Source: DASYTH01 sp035712165 (GTDB taxonomy: Bacteria > Actinomycetota > Actinomycetes > Mycobacteriales > Pseudonocardiaceae). Taken from it: a DNA stretch of 64,000 bases. The notes under the pieces are model-generated. The model made no database searches. It was not told the DNA's origin and saw nothing but the letters and a program-made list of their open reading frames with translations. Each line of letters opens with the position of its first letter. Positions within the stretch are counted from its first letter, which is position 1. Positions 41,493-50,566 of the stretch are shown here, in pieces. The stretch is from positions 1 to 64,000 of the forward strand of contig NZ_DASTBH010000485.1 in NCBI RefSeq assembly GCF_035712165.1, written 5' to 3'. A program made the translations under genes and the position numbers.

Positions 41493-42873
41493 CCTCGCGG
41501 CGACCAGCCCGGACTGGGTCGACGAGATCCTGTTGCGTGGCGCGGACACCGACGTCTGCCTGCATTCGGACGCGCCCATCGACCGGGCGGCACTGCGCCG
41601 GATGGTGGGGGAGCGCCAGTCCCGGCTGGCGGCGGCCGGGCTGGGTCCGGGCGGCTCGCTCGCCCTGCGGCTGCCGCCGTCGCTCGCCTACGTCGCGAAC
41701 CTGCTCGCCGGCTGGCGCCTCGGTGCTCAGGTCATCCTGCTCGACCATCGCCTCACCCCGTTCGAGGTGGACACCGCGCTGGAACGGCTCGCGCCACAGG
41801 TGGTGGTCGCCCCGGACCGGACCAGGGGCGGTGCGCTGCGAATGTTCGCCGATGTCACCGAGTCCGTCGCAGCACATCCCGGCCGGCCCGCGCCGACGCC
41901 GCATGCCGTGATACAGCTCAGTTCCGGCTCGACCGGACCGTCCAAGGTGATCGGTCGGACCGCGGCCGACCTGATCGCCGAGATCGACCGGTACACCCGG
42001 ATCGACGGCGTGCCGGTGCGCGGCGAGCGGGTCGTCGTGCTGGCCTCGATGGTGCACGTGCTGGGCCTCGTCGGCGGCCTGCTGTACGGCCTGCACGCCG
42101 GCGTGCGGATCCGGCCGCCGGACCGGCTCACCGGGGACAGCATCATCCATGCGGTGGCCGCCGAGCCGGAACCGGTGACCGTGCTGGGGGTTCCGTTCCA
42201 CATCGGCCTGCTCACCTCGGTCCCGGATCCGCCCGCGCTGCCGCAGCTCAAGCGGATGACCACCGGCGGCGAGCTCGTTCCGGCCGCGACCGCGGCCGCC
42301 TTCGTCGAGAAGTACCGGGTGCCGCTGGGAAACATGTGGGGCATGACCGAGGTCGGGGTGATCGCCACCGACCTGTCCGGCGCGCACCGGCCGGCCCTCG
42401 CCCCCGCCCCGGGGCTGGAGGTTCGGGAGCGTGCGGGTGAGCTGCTGGTCAGCCGGCCGCAGTCGCCCTACGTCGGGCTCAGCGACCCGACCCGGTGGGC
42501 GGACGGCTGGCTGCACACCAGGGATGCCGGCGCGGTCGATCCGGTCACCGGGCTGGTCACCGTCAAGGGCCGGCTCGACTCCCAGGTCTCGGTCGGCGGC
42601 CTGAAGGTCGACCTGACCGAGGTCGAGGCGACCCTCGGGGCACTGCCGGGAGTGGTGGCCGCTGTGGTGCTGTACGACGGCGTGATCACCGCATACGTGC
42701 AACTCACCTCGCCGGGCACGGCGGCGACCGTCGAGGCCGGGTTGGCCGAGCGGCTCGCGGCCTACAAGCGGCCGCGCCGGCTGCACGTGCTTTCGGCGAT
42801 GCCGCGCACCACAACCGGAAAGCTGGTCCGCGACCGTTCGGTACTCGGCCAGGCCCCTCGGGAAGGAAGCTGA
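41482..42873 (+). CDS. Stand-alone adenylation enzyme
   Basis: 463 residues. A3 IQLSSGSTGPSKVIGR (about 145), A5 LGNMWGMTEVGVI (about 285), VTVKGRLDSQVSVGGLKVDLTEVEA (in two parts, about 355-380), and A10 MPRTTTGKLVRDR with Lys near the end. All parts needed for adenylation are present. The TTG start is preferred because GGAGG lies six bases upstream; an in-frame ATG 21 bases earlier lacks a site. It overlaps the P450 end. The small ACP two genes downstream, or the PCP of the NRPS-like protein, are the likely carriers to be loaded. Confidence 0.85.
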   Translation: MSGDLAATSPDWVDEILLRGADTDVCLHSDAPIDRAALRRMVGERQSRLAAAGLGPGGSLALRLPPSLAYVANLLAGWRLGAQVILLDHRLTPFEVDTALERLAPQVVVAPDRTRGGALRMFADVTESVAAHPGRPAPTPHAVIQLSSGSTGPSKVIGRTAADLIAEIDRYTRIDGVPVRGERVVVLASMVHVLGLVGGLLYGLHAGVRIRPPDRLTGDSIIHAVAAEPEPVTVLGVPFHIGLLTSVPDPPALPQLKRMTTGGELVPAATAAAFVEKYRVPLGNMWGMTEVGVIATDLSGAHRPALAPAPGLEVRERAGELLVSRPQSPYVGLSDPTRWADGWLHTRDAGAVDPVTGLVTVKGRLDSQVSVGGLKVDLTEVEATLGALPGVVAAVVLYDGVITAYVQLTSPGTAATVEAGLAERLAAYKRPRRLHVLSAMPRTTTGKLVRDRSVLGQAPREGS

Positions 42874-42877
42874 TCCG

Positions 42878-42952
42878 ATGAGCGAGCTTGCGAGCGAGTC
42901 AATAGGCACGGTGTCCGAGTCGCGCCACCGAGCTTGCGAGGTTGCGCGATGA
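42878..42952 (+). CDS. Possible 24-residue leader ORF / ATGAGCGAGC repeat element
   Basis: A short frame beginning MSELASES and ending in TGA that overlaps the ATG of the small ACP as ATGA, with GGAAGGAAG upstream. The DNA contains repeated GCGAGCTTGCGAG units and matches in style the ATGAGCGAGC element also present at 61887. It is more likely an inserted repetitive element that keeps translational coupling intact than a protein with its own function. Confidence 0.4.
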   Translation: MSELASESIGTVSESRHRACEVAR

Positions 42953-43188
42953 GCGACATGGACGTCGGTCGGGACGACATCGTGGCGATGCTGGCGAGCC
43001 TGGGCGACCGGCCGGCGGCGGACATTCCCGAGCGGATCGACTCGATGGAGTTGGCCTGGCTGCTGCACCAGGCGGAGCAACGCTACGGCGTGCCCATGGA
43101 ACCCGACGACAGCCAACTCGGACGGATGGGCACCGTCACCGGAGCCGTCGACGTGCTCCGGGAACTGATCGGGAACGGCAAGCGATGA
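42949..43188 (+). CDS. Small acyl/peptidyl carrier protein
   Basis: 79 residues. Phosphopantetheine site ERIDSMELAWLLHQAEQRYG with the normal DS(M)xL pattern. ATG preceded by GCGAGG seven bases upstream. Stop overlaps the start of the PhyH-type dioxygenase (ATGA), which in turn overlaps the E1-alpha gene, so this carrier travels with a hydroxylase and a two-subunit thiamine enzyme. That grouping suggests a dedicated carrier on which a small acyl unit is built. Confidence 0.88.
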   Translation: MSDMDVGRDDIVAMLASLGDRPAADIPERIDSMELAWLLHQAEQRYGVPMEPDDSQLGRMGTVTGAVDVLRELIGNGKR

Positions 43189-44084
43189 CCGGGTTCGTCC
43201 TGTCCGAGCGGGAGCGGACGTTGCTGCCGTCCGATGCGGACGTCGCGTTCTTCGCCGAGCACGGTTGGTACCTGTCGAAGAAGCTGTTCTCCGACGACGA
43301 GGTCGACGATCTGTCGTCGGCGGCCGGGCGGTACTACGCGGGGGAGCGGGACCGGCGGTTGCCGGTGCGACCGCCACGGCTGGCCTACTGGCAGCCGGAG
43401 CACGGCGACGTGCAGCGGCACAACGACTACGTGCACTACGAGAGCGACGCGTTCGCCACGGTGCTGCGCAAACCGCTGATCGGCGCGGTCGCCGCACGGC
43501 TGGCCGGAGTGGACGAGATCCGGGTGTTCCAGTCCACCCTGATCTACAAGCCGCCGGTCGCCGGCGAGCCGTCGAACATCGTGCCGTGGCATTTCGACAA
43601 GCACTACTGGGCATCGTCGTCCTCGGACCGGATGCTGACCGCGTTCATCCCGTTCCACGACTGTGGCGAGGAGATGGGCACGATCACCATGGTGGACGGC
43701 AGCCACCGTTGGGCGGAGGTCGGTGCGGACGACAGCACGACCAAACATTTCGCCGACCGCGACAACGATCACCTCGAGGACCTGCTCGCCGCCAACGCCG
43801 CGCACAACGGCGCCGAGATCAACAAGATCCCGATGATCATTCCGAAGGGACACATGAGCTTCCACCACTGCCGGACGTACCACGGCAGCGGCGCCAACCG
43901 AAGCGACCGGCCCCGGCAGGCCATCTCACTGCACCTGCAGGACGGCGCCAACACCCACCGCGACTATCCGCTCGCCGACGGAACCATGGCCGGCTACAAC
44001 CACGACGCCCTCGTGCGCCGCACCCCGCACGGCAGCCCGGACTACGCCGATCCCGAGTTCTGCCCCACCCTCTGGCGCTCATGA
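43185..44084 (+). CDS. Phytanoyl-CoA dioxygenase (PhyH)-family Fe/2-oxoglutarate enzyme
   Basis: 299 residues. HxD metal motif in VPWHFDKHYW (about 140), distal His in CRTYHGSGANRS (about 230) and the 2-oxoglutarate Arg in RPRQAISLHLQDG. These are the complete Fe(II)/2-oxoglutarate ligands. PhyH proteins in secondary metabolism hydroxylate or halogenate small or carrier-bound substrates. Coupled on both sides by ATGA overlaps to the small ACP and E1-alpha genes, so its substrate is probably the acyl-ACP. Confidence 0.9.
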   Translation: MTGFVLSERERTLLPSDADVAFFAEHGWYLSKKLFSDDEVDDLSSAAGRYYAGERDRRLPVRPPRLAYWQPEHGDVQRHNDYVHYESDAFATVLRKPLIGAVAARLAGVDEIRVFQSTLIYKPPVAGEPSNIVPWHFDKHYWASSSSDRMLTAFIPFHDCGEEMGTITMVDGSHRWAEVGADDSTTKHFADRDNDHLEDLLAANAAHNGAEINKIPMIIPKGHMSFHHCRTYHGSGANRSDRPRQAISLHLQDGANTHRDYPLADGTMAGYNHDALVRRTPHGSPDYADPEFCPTLWRS

Positions 44085-45064
44085 CCGCACCACCACCGGA
44101 CACGCCGGCCGGCCTGTACCGAACGGTCCGGCTGATCCGCCGGTTCGAGGAACGCGCGATCGAGCTCGTCACGTCCGGCGAGATCGTCGGCGGCATCCAC
44201 CCGTACATCGGCCAGGAAGCCGTCGCCGCCGGGGTGTGCGCCGCCCTGCGCCGGGACGACCTCATCACCAGCACCCACCGGGGTCACGGGCACGTGCTCG
44301 CCAAGGGCGCCGATCCGGCCAGGATGCTCGCCGAGCTCGCCGGCCGCGCCACCGGCCTGAACCAGGGCCGGGGCGGATCCATGCACGCCGCGGACTTCGC
44401 GCTCGGAATCCTCGGCGCCAACGCGATCGTCGGCGCCAACGCCCCGATCACCGCCGGCGCGGCCTGGGCGGCCCGCCGGTCCGGCCGGGACACGGTCGCG
44501 GTCAGCTTCTTCGGCGACGGCGCCGTCAACCAGGGGGTGCTCCTGGAAGCTCTGAACCTCGCCGCCCTGTGGCGACTTCCGGTTCTGTTCGTCTGTGAGA
44601 ACAACGGCTACGCCACCACCCTGACCGTCGAGAACGCGGTCGCCGGCACCGTCACCGGCCGGGCCGAGGCGTTCGGCATCCCGGCCGTGACGATCGACGG
44701 CATGGACCCGCAGACCGTGCTCGAGGCCGCCCGGCAAGCCGTGCACCGGGCCCGGACCGGCGCCGGGCCCACCTTCGTCGAATGCCTGACCTACCGGTTC
44801 GACGCCCACCACACCTGGGAGCACCGGGCCCGGATCCGCTACCGCGACGACGAGGAGGTGCGCCGGGCCCGTTCCCGCGACCCCGTCTCGATCCAGGCCG
44901 CCCGACTCACCCCCGAGGACCGGGCCCGCGCCGATGCCGAGATCGAGGCGGTGCTCGACGACGCGGTCGCCTTCGCCCGCGCCGCCCCGCACCCCGACCC
45001 GGCCGACGCCCTGGATCACCTCTACGCCACGGGTTTGCGTCCCCGCCCGGGCGGCGGTGCGTGA
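44081..45064 (+). CDS. Thiamine-diphosphate enzyme E1 alpha subunit (2-oxoacid/acetoin dehydrogenase type)
   Basis: 327 residues. ThDP motif FFGDGAVNQGVLLEALNLAA followed by CENNGYA (GDG-x-NN), about 140-175, and TSTHRGHGHVLAKG with the active-site His region (about 60-75). GRGGSMHAAD is also typical of the alpha subunit. Such proteins decarboxylate a 2-oxo acid and pass the two-carbon unit to an acceptor. There is no E2 or E3 gene and no lipoyl domain, so it is not an ordinary dehydrogenase complex. By analogy with tetrahydroisoquinoline antibiotic pathways, it may load a hydroxyethyl/glycolyl unit on a carrier. Confidence 0.9.
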   Translation: MTAPPPDTPAGLYRTVRLIRRFEERAIELVTSGEIVGGIHPYIGQEAVAAGVCAALRRDDLITSTHRGHGHVLAKGADPARMLAELAGRATGLNQGRGGSMHAADFALGILGANAIVGANAPITAGAAWAARRSGRDTVAVSFFGDGAVNQGVLLEALNLAALWRLPVLFVCENNGYATTLTVENAVAGTVTGRAEAFGIPAVTIDGMDPQTVLEAARQAVHRARTGAGPTFVECLTYRFDAHHTWEHRARIRYRDDEEVRRARSRDPVSIQAARLTPEDRARADAEIEAVLDDAVAFARAAPHPDPADALDHLYATGLRPRPGGGA

Positions 45065-46032
45065 TGCCCTGGCTCTCCTACCAGAAGGCCCTCAACCGGG
45101 CGCTCACCGACGAACTGTCGCGTGACCCCACCGTGTTCGTTCTCGGCGAGGACGTCCGCGCCGCGGTCGCCAACGTCACCGCCGGCCTGCTGCGCCGGTT
45201 CGGCCCGGACCGCGTGCTGGACACCCCGCTGTCCGAGCAGGCCTTCACCGGCTTCGCCACCGGCGCCGCACTCGCCGGTCTCCGCCCGGTGATCGAGTAC
45301 CAGATCCCCGCTCTGCTCTACCTGGCCTTCGAACAGATCGCCAACCAGGCCCACAAGTTCTCGCTGATGACCGGCGGGCAGTGCCGTGTCCCGGTGACCT
45401 ACCTGATCCCCGGCTCCGGTTCCCGCACCGGCTGGGCCGGGCAGCACTCCGACCACCCCTACGCCCTGTTCGCCCACGTCGGCGTCAAGACCGTCGTCCC
45501 GGCCACCCCCACCGACGCCTACGGTCTGCTCGTCTCCGCCATCCGCGACGACGACCCGGTTGCCGTGTTCGCGCCCGCGCAGGCCCTCGCCCTCCGCGAG
45601 GACGTCGACTACGCCACCCTCGCGCCGATTCCCCTGGGACAGGCCCGAATCCACCGATCCGGCACGGACGTCACCGTCGTCGCCATCGGCCATCTCCTGC
45701 AGGACGCTTTGACCGTGGCGGAAAGCCTCGCCGGCGAAGCCTCCGTCGAAGTCCTCGACCCGCGCACCATCCACCCCTTCGACTGGCCCGCCCTCACCGC
45801 CTCGCTACGGAAGACCCGCCGCCTGGTGGTCGTCGACGACACCAACCGCACGTCCGGCGTCGCCGCCGAAATCCTCGCCACCGCAACCGAAACCGTCGAC
45901 CTGCTGGCCCCACCCGTCCGAGTGACCCGCCCCGACGGCGCCGTCCTTCCCTTCGCCCCCACCCTCGACCGTGCCGTGCAACCCGATCCCGCCCACCTCG
46001 CCACCGCGATCCAGACCGTGCTGAAACACTGA
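45064..46032 (+). CDS. Thiamine-diphosphate enzyme E1 beta subunit
   Basis: 322 residues. Transketolase-pyrimidine domain with FVLGEDVRAAV, TPLSEQAFTGFATGAALAGLRP (conserved Glu for ThDP activation, about 60) and C-terminal transketolase domain with VEVLDPRTIHPFDW. The start overlaps the alpha stop (GTGATG). The pair should form an alpha2beta2 ThDP enzyme. It is the second-last gene of the rightward operon, and the C-like protein follows 45 bases later. Confidence 0.9.
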   Translation: MPWLSYQKALNRALTDELSRDPTVFVLGEDVRAAVANVTAGLLRRFGPDRVLDTPLSEQAFTGFATGAALAGLRPVIEYQIPALLYLAFEQIANQAHKFSLMTGGQCRVPVTYLIPGSGSRTGWAGQHSDHPYALFAHVGVKTVVPATPTDAYGLLVSAIRDDDPVAVFAPAQALALREDVDYATLAPIPLGQARIHRSGTDVTVVAIGHLLQDALTVAESLAGEASVEVLDPRTIHPFDWPALTASLRKTRRLVVVDDTNRTSGVAAEILATATETVDLLAPPVRVTRPDGAVLPFAPTLDRAVQPDPAHLATAIQTVLKH

Positions 46033-46077
46033 ACGAGATCATGGTGGCCGTCGTTCGCAGCCGAAGAGAAACCGAGA

Positions 46078-47856
46078 ATGCAGCGGATCAGAACGAGTTC
46101 GGAGACACCCGCCCACCGGCGACGCGTGCAGCTGAGCCCCCGGCGAGCGATCCCGGTCGCCTTCACCGGTTCGCGCGAGGCAGAGGGACCGCTCACCGTC
46201 GGCCAGATCAGCTTCCTGGGCTGGTTGAACCCGAAACCCCATGAGATCTTCGCGGTGCTCGGTGCGGAACTCGATGTGCCCGACGGGGTGTCGGTCGACG
46301 ACGTCGCCGAGACGGTGGCCGTGCTGGTGTCCCGGCACGAGACGCTGCGCACCAGCTACGACACCGGCCCCCGGCCGCGGCAGCGGGTCGCCGCGTCCGG
46401 CGAGCTACCGCTCGACGTCTGCGCGCTCGGCGAGGGATCCTGGGGGCCTCGGGACCGGCCCGCGGTGGCCGAGGCGCTCCTCCGCTGGCTGCGAACCCAG
46501 CAACCTCCCTACACGACACCGGCTCCGGTGCGGGTCGCGGTGGCCACCGGGTCCGGCGACGACGAGCGGGTCATCGCCTGCGCCGCCGTGTTCTCGCACA
46601 TGGCCGTCGACTTCGCGGCAATCGAGATCATCAGGGGCGAGTTCGCCGAGATGATCCGCGACCCCGCCGCCCGGCGGGTCGGACAACCGCGCCATCAGCC
46701 GTTGGACCAGGCCGCGCTCGAAGCGACCCCGGACGGGCGGCGCCAGGCCGAGGCGGCGCTGCGTTACCTGCACGGCCAGTCGATGCGGCTGTCCCGATGC
46801 CTGTACGCGGTGCCGGACGCCCGCGAGACCGCCGAGTCGGTGGCGGTGGAACTGTTGTCGGTGGCCGCCGCGATGGCGGTGCGCCAGGTCGCCGCCCGCA
46901 CCAGGGCCAGCCGTTCCAGCGTCGTGCTGGCCGCGATCTGCGCCGTGCTCGCGTGCCGCACCGGCTGCCGCGAGCTGGTGGTCCCGCTGATGGCGAGCAA
47001 CCGCTTCGAACCCCACCTGACCGACTATGTCGGCCCGCTGGCCCAGCTCGGCCTCGCCACGGTCGAGGTCGGCCGGCACAGCTTCGACGCGGTGGTCGCC
47101 GGCACCTGGAGATCGGTCCTGGAGGCAAGCCGGCACGCCAGGTACGACCCGGGCGAGCGGGCCGCCATGAACGAACGCATCGAACACCGGCGTGGCCTGC
47201 GGATCGAGCACGACGCGCTGTTCAACAGCCTGGTGGCGGAAAGCTGGTCGGGGGTCGACGCCGGCGCCGGATGCGACCCCGAACGGGTCAGCGCGGCGCT
47301 GCGGCACACCGAACTGCGGTGGCGCCCGGTACCGCCGCACGGAACACCGATCCGGTTCAGCCTCAACCAGATCGACAGCCACCTCCATCTCGACCTGTGG
47401 AGCGCCGACACCGGCCTGGCGCCCCGGGCCGAGCTGGAGTCGTTGCTCCGGGCGATCGAGCGGCTGCTGGTGGCCGCCACCGACACCGACCTCGACGCCG
47501 AACAGATCCGGCACGCCATCGGCCTCGACCCCATCGCCCGCGGACCGGACTGGGTCCTCGTCGACTCCTGCTGGGTCGACCTCACCGAGGTCCAGCGTCT
47601 CCTCGACGAGGCTCTCGCACCCGCGGTCGCCCGGATCTTCGCCACGGCCGACGGGGCGCCCCTCGTCGCCTACCTCACCGCGACCGACGCCATCCGCACA
47701 CCCGACCAGGCCCACGCGCGCTGTATGGCCGCCCTCGCCAACCACCCCACCGCCCTCACCCCACGCCACTACGTCATCTGCGAAACCGCCCCACCGCGGC
47801 CGGCCGACCGCGCCGCCTGGCGCACCATCCGCACCGCCGGCTCCGGCCGCGCGTGA
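46078..47856 (+). CDS. Stand-alone condensation-domain-like protein with A-domain C-lobe-like tail (copy 2)
   Basis: 592 residues, end-to-end paralog of the protein at the left end of the core: same opening (EGPLTVGQISFLGWL), same SHMAVD at 173-178 (Ser for the first His, catalytic His and Asp kept), same 'LMASNRFEPHLTDYVGPLAQ', same 90-residue tail from VDSCWVDLTEVQRLL to LTPRHYVICETAP. The tail resembles an adenylation C-lobe without the final Lys. The N-terminal ~25 residues, Arg-rich, are the least conserved. The two copies probably serve two different acyl transfers. It marks the right end of the core cluster; a gene remnant follows. Confidence 0.82.
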   Translation: MQRIRTSSETPAHRRRVQLSPRRAIPVAFTGSREAEGPLTVGQISFLGWLNPKPHEIFAVLGAELDVPDGVSVDDVAETVAVLVSRHETLRTSYDTGPRPRQRVAASGELPLDVCALGEGSWGPRDRPAVAEALLRWLRTQQPPYTTPAPVRVAVATGSGDDERVIACAAVFSHMAVDFAAIEIIRGEFAEMIRDPAARRVGQPRHQPLDQAALEATPDGRRQAEAALRYLHGQSMRLSRCLYAVPDARETAESVAVELLSVAAAMAVRQVAARTRASRSSVVLAAICAVLACRTGCRELVVPLMASNRFEPHLTDYVGPLAQLGLATVEVGRHSFDAVVAGTWRSVLEASRHARYDPGERAAMNERIEHRRGLRIEHDALFNSLVAESWSGVDAGAGCDPERVSAALRHTELRWRPVPPHGTPIRFSLNQIDSHLHLDLWSADTGLAPRAELESLLRAIERLLVAATDTDLDAEQIRHAIGLDPIARGPDWVLVDSCWVDLTEVQRLLDEALAPAVARIFATADGAPLVAYLTATDAIRTPDQAHARCMAALANHPTALTPRHYVICETAPPRPADRAAWRTIRTAGSGRA

Positions 47857-48283
47857 GGAGGGGGTCCGCACCCGACAGGCCGCTTGTGTCGCACCGTGTC
47901 CGGTCGGCTACGGTTCGACACCTGCGGACGGGGAGGTGTCGTGGCCGGAGGGGGCGATTACCGGCCCGGTACCTCGGCATCGACCTGGTCCCGGCCGCGT
48001 GGGGCCGCGGCCTGGGCGGCACCGCCGGCACCCTGCTGACTCGATACCTGTTCGACACCACGGAGATCGACCGGGTCCCGGCCTTCACCGACGTGGACAA
48101 CGTCCCCGGCTGGCGGGCCCTGGACAAGAGCGGGTTCCACCGCGAAGGCGTCCTGCGGGGTGTCACCAAACGCGGCGGCAGCGCCGGGACGTGGTCTTCT
48201 ACAGCCTGCTGCGCTCCGACGTGGACTGACGAGACCGGGCTCACATCCTGAAGCGGCGCCTTGCGGCTCCGCTATTCAGCGTT
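47857..48283. other. Cluster-edge region with no intact gene
   Basis: Between the C-like gene and the PadR operon no complete gene is seen. It holds a decayed acetyltransferase fragment (listed separately). No transposase or tRNA is visible. Confidence 0.6.
47967..48229 (+). pseudogene. GNAT acetyltransferase remnant (5'-truncated, frameshifted)
   Basis: One frame gives the acetyl-CoA-binding region YLGIDLVPAAWGRGLGG and on through DNVPGWRALDKSGFHREGVL, characteristic of GNAT acetyltransferases. The N-terminal half is absent. After about 48175 the conserved ending RRDVVFYSLLRSDVD continues in another frame (a one-base loss or two-base gain), terminating in TGA. So only about 88 codons of a ~180-codon gene survive. 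It is a decay product, possibly left when the cluster was joined to this locus. Confidence 0.75.
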
Positions 48284-48299
48284 ACTATGTACCGGTAGT
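48284..48299. promoter_or_regulatory. Possible PadR operator
   Basis: ACTA-TGTACCGG-TAGT, a short dyad 34 bases before the PadR start codon, in a locally AT-richer stretch containing TACTAT (-10-like). PadR regulators usually bind their own promoters at such dyads. Confidence 0.45.
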
Positions 48300-48332
48300 C
48301 AGTGACACCGAGTAGCCCGAGGAGGTGGGTCC

Positions 48333-48662
48333 GTGGCCAAGCAGATGACGGAGATGCTCAAGGGTGTGCTGGAGGGCATCGTGCTGGCGATCCTGTTGGG
48401 GCGGCCCGCCTACGGCTACGAGATCACGGCGTGGCTGCGGGACCAGGGCTTCTCCGACATCGCCGAGGGCACCGTCTACGCCCTGCTGGTCCGGGTCGAG
48501 CAGCGTGGCTTCGTCGACGTGACGAAGGTCCCGTCCGAGAAGGGGCCACCCCGCAAGGTGTACTCCCTCAACGCCGCGGGCCGGTCACACCTCGACGAGT
48601 TCTGGAGGACGTGGAGCTTCCTCGCAGAGCGGCTGGAACGGCTCCACAAGGGAGGCAAGTGA
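48333..48662 (+). CDS. PadR-family transcriptional regulator
   Basis: 109 residues. Winged-helix PadR domain: MLKGVLEGIVLAILLGRPAYG, AEGTVYALLVRVEQRGFV, GPPRKVYSLNAAGRSHLDEF. GTG start with GAGGAGGTGGG well placed. Followed by DUF1048 and an ABC exporter pair in the same operon, a standard arrangement in which PadR represses the exporter until a drug binds. Confidence 0.92.
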   Translation: MAKQMTEMLKGVLEGIVLAILLGRPAYGYEITAWLRDQGFSDIAEGTVYALLVRVEQRGFVDVTKVPSEKGPPRKVYSLNAAGRSHLDEFWRTWSFLAERLERLHKGGK

Positions 48663-48663
48663 C

Positions 48664-49028
48664 ATGGCGGCGAAGTGGATCGAGCTGCTCACCGGGTCGC
48701 TCGAACAGAAGAAGCGGTACAAGCAGTACAAGGCCCGTCTCGCGGCGCTGCCCGAGCCGTACGGCACGGCCGCAAAGGCGTTCCAGCGGTACTTCATGTA
48801 CTACGGGGGAGTCGTCGACGGCGAGACCATCCTCGCGATGTGGGGCGACTTCGTCGACCTCTGGGAGCGCGCCGCCGCCGACGGCACCCCGGTGCGCGAC
48901 ATCGTCGGAGCGGACCCGGTCGAGTTCGCCGAGACCTTCGCGCAGGCCTACACCGGCAAGCAGTGGATCGACAAGGAGCGCGCTCGCCTGACCAGGGCGA
49001 TCGAGGACGCGGAGCGCGGTGAGCGGAA

Positions 49029-49032
<4 letters not shown>
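48664..49032 (+). CDS. DUF1048-family protein
   Basis: 122 residues, all-helical, acidic. The pattern MAAKWIELLTGSLEQKKRYKQYKARLAALPEPY and the later 'RYFMYYGGV...LAMWGDFVDLWERAAADGTPV' fits DUF1048 proteins, which nearly always follow PadR regulators. Function is not known; possibly accessory to ligand sensing or to the ABC exporter. GTGA overlap with the ATPase gene. Confidence 0.85.
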
Positions 49033-49786
<754 letters not shown>

Positions 49787-49790
<4 letters not shown>

Positions 49791-50548
49791 GCAAACACTT
49801 CCCCGGTGACACCGCCGTCCTGTTGGGACGGTCGCTGCGGCACATCACGCGCAGCATGGACACCATCATCACGACCTCGGTCATGCCGATCTCGTTCATG
49901 CTGCTGTTCGTCTTCGTGTTCGGCGGCGCGATCGAGTCGGGATCGGACTCCTACGTCACCTACCTGTTGCCCGGCATCCTGCTCATCACCGTCGCATCGG
50001 GTGTCTCCTACACCGCGTTCCGGCTCTTCCTGGACCTGAAGAGCGGCATCTTCGAGCGCTTCCAGTCGCTGCCGATCGCCCGGTCGGCCGTGCTGTGGGC
50101 GCACGTGCTGACCTCACTGGTCGCCAACCTGATCTCGCTGGTGATCGTCGTGCTCGTCGCGCTGCTCATGGGTTTTCGCTCGGGGGCGGGAGTTCTGCCC
50201 TGGCTCGGAGTGGCCGGCATCCTGGTCCTGTTCACCCTCGCGTTGACCTGGCTCGCCGTCATTCCCGGTCTTACCGCCAAGTCCGCCGACGGCGCGAGCG
50301 CGTTCGCCTACCCGCTGATCTTCCTGCCGTTCATCAGTTCGGCCTTCGTGCCCACCGGCACCATGCCCGGCCCGGTGCGCGCTTTCGCCGAGCACCAGCC
50401 GGTGACCGCGATCGTCGACGCGATCCGCGACCTGTTCACCCGACAGCCGCTCGGCACCGACATCTGGGTCGCGCTGCTCTGGTGTGTCGGCCTTCTCATC
50501 GTCGCCTACGTCTTCGCGATCATCATCTACCGGCGCAGGGTCTCCTAG
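49787..50548 (+). CDS. ABC-2 type transporter permease
   Basis: 253 residues with six membrane helices (ISFMLLFVFVFGG; LISLVIVVLVALLMG; VALLWCVGLLIVAYVFAIII). The conserved 'FISSAFVPTGTMPGPVRAFAEHQPVTAIVDAIR' region is typical of DrrB-like permeases. GTG start. It completes the PadR-DUF1048-ABC export operon. Whether it exports the cluster product or is an independent multidrug pump cannot be told from sequence. Confidence 0.9.
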
Positions 50549-50566
50549 GCCGGTAGGGTGACGATC

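Noticed and set aside
42878..42952. A regulatory leader peptide (attenuator)
   Set aside because: No runs of a single amino-acid codon and no terminator/antiterminator pair downstream; a repeat element explains it better.
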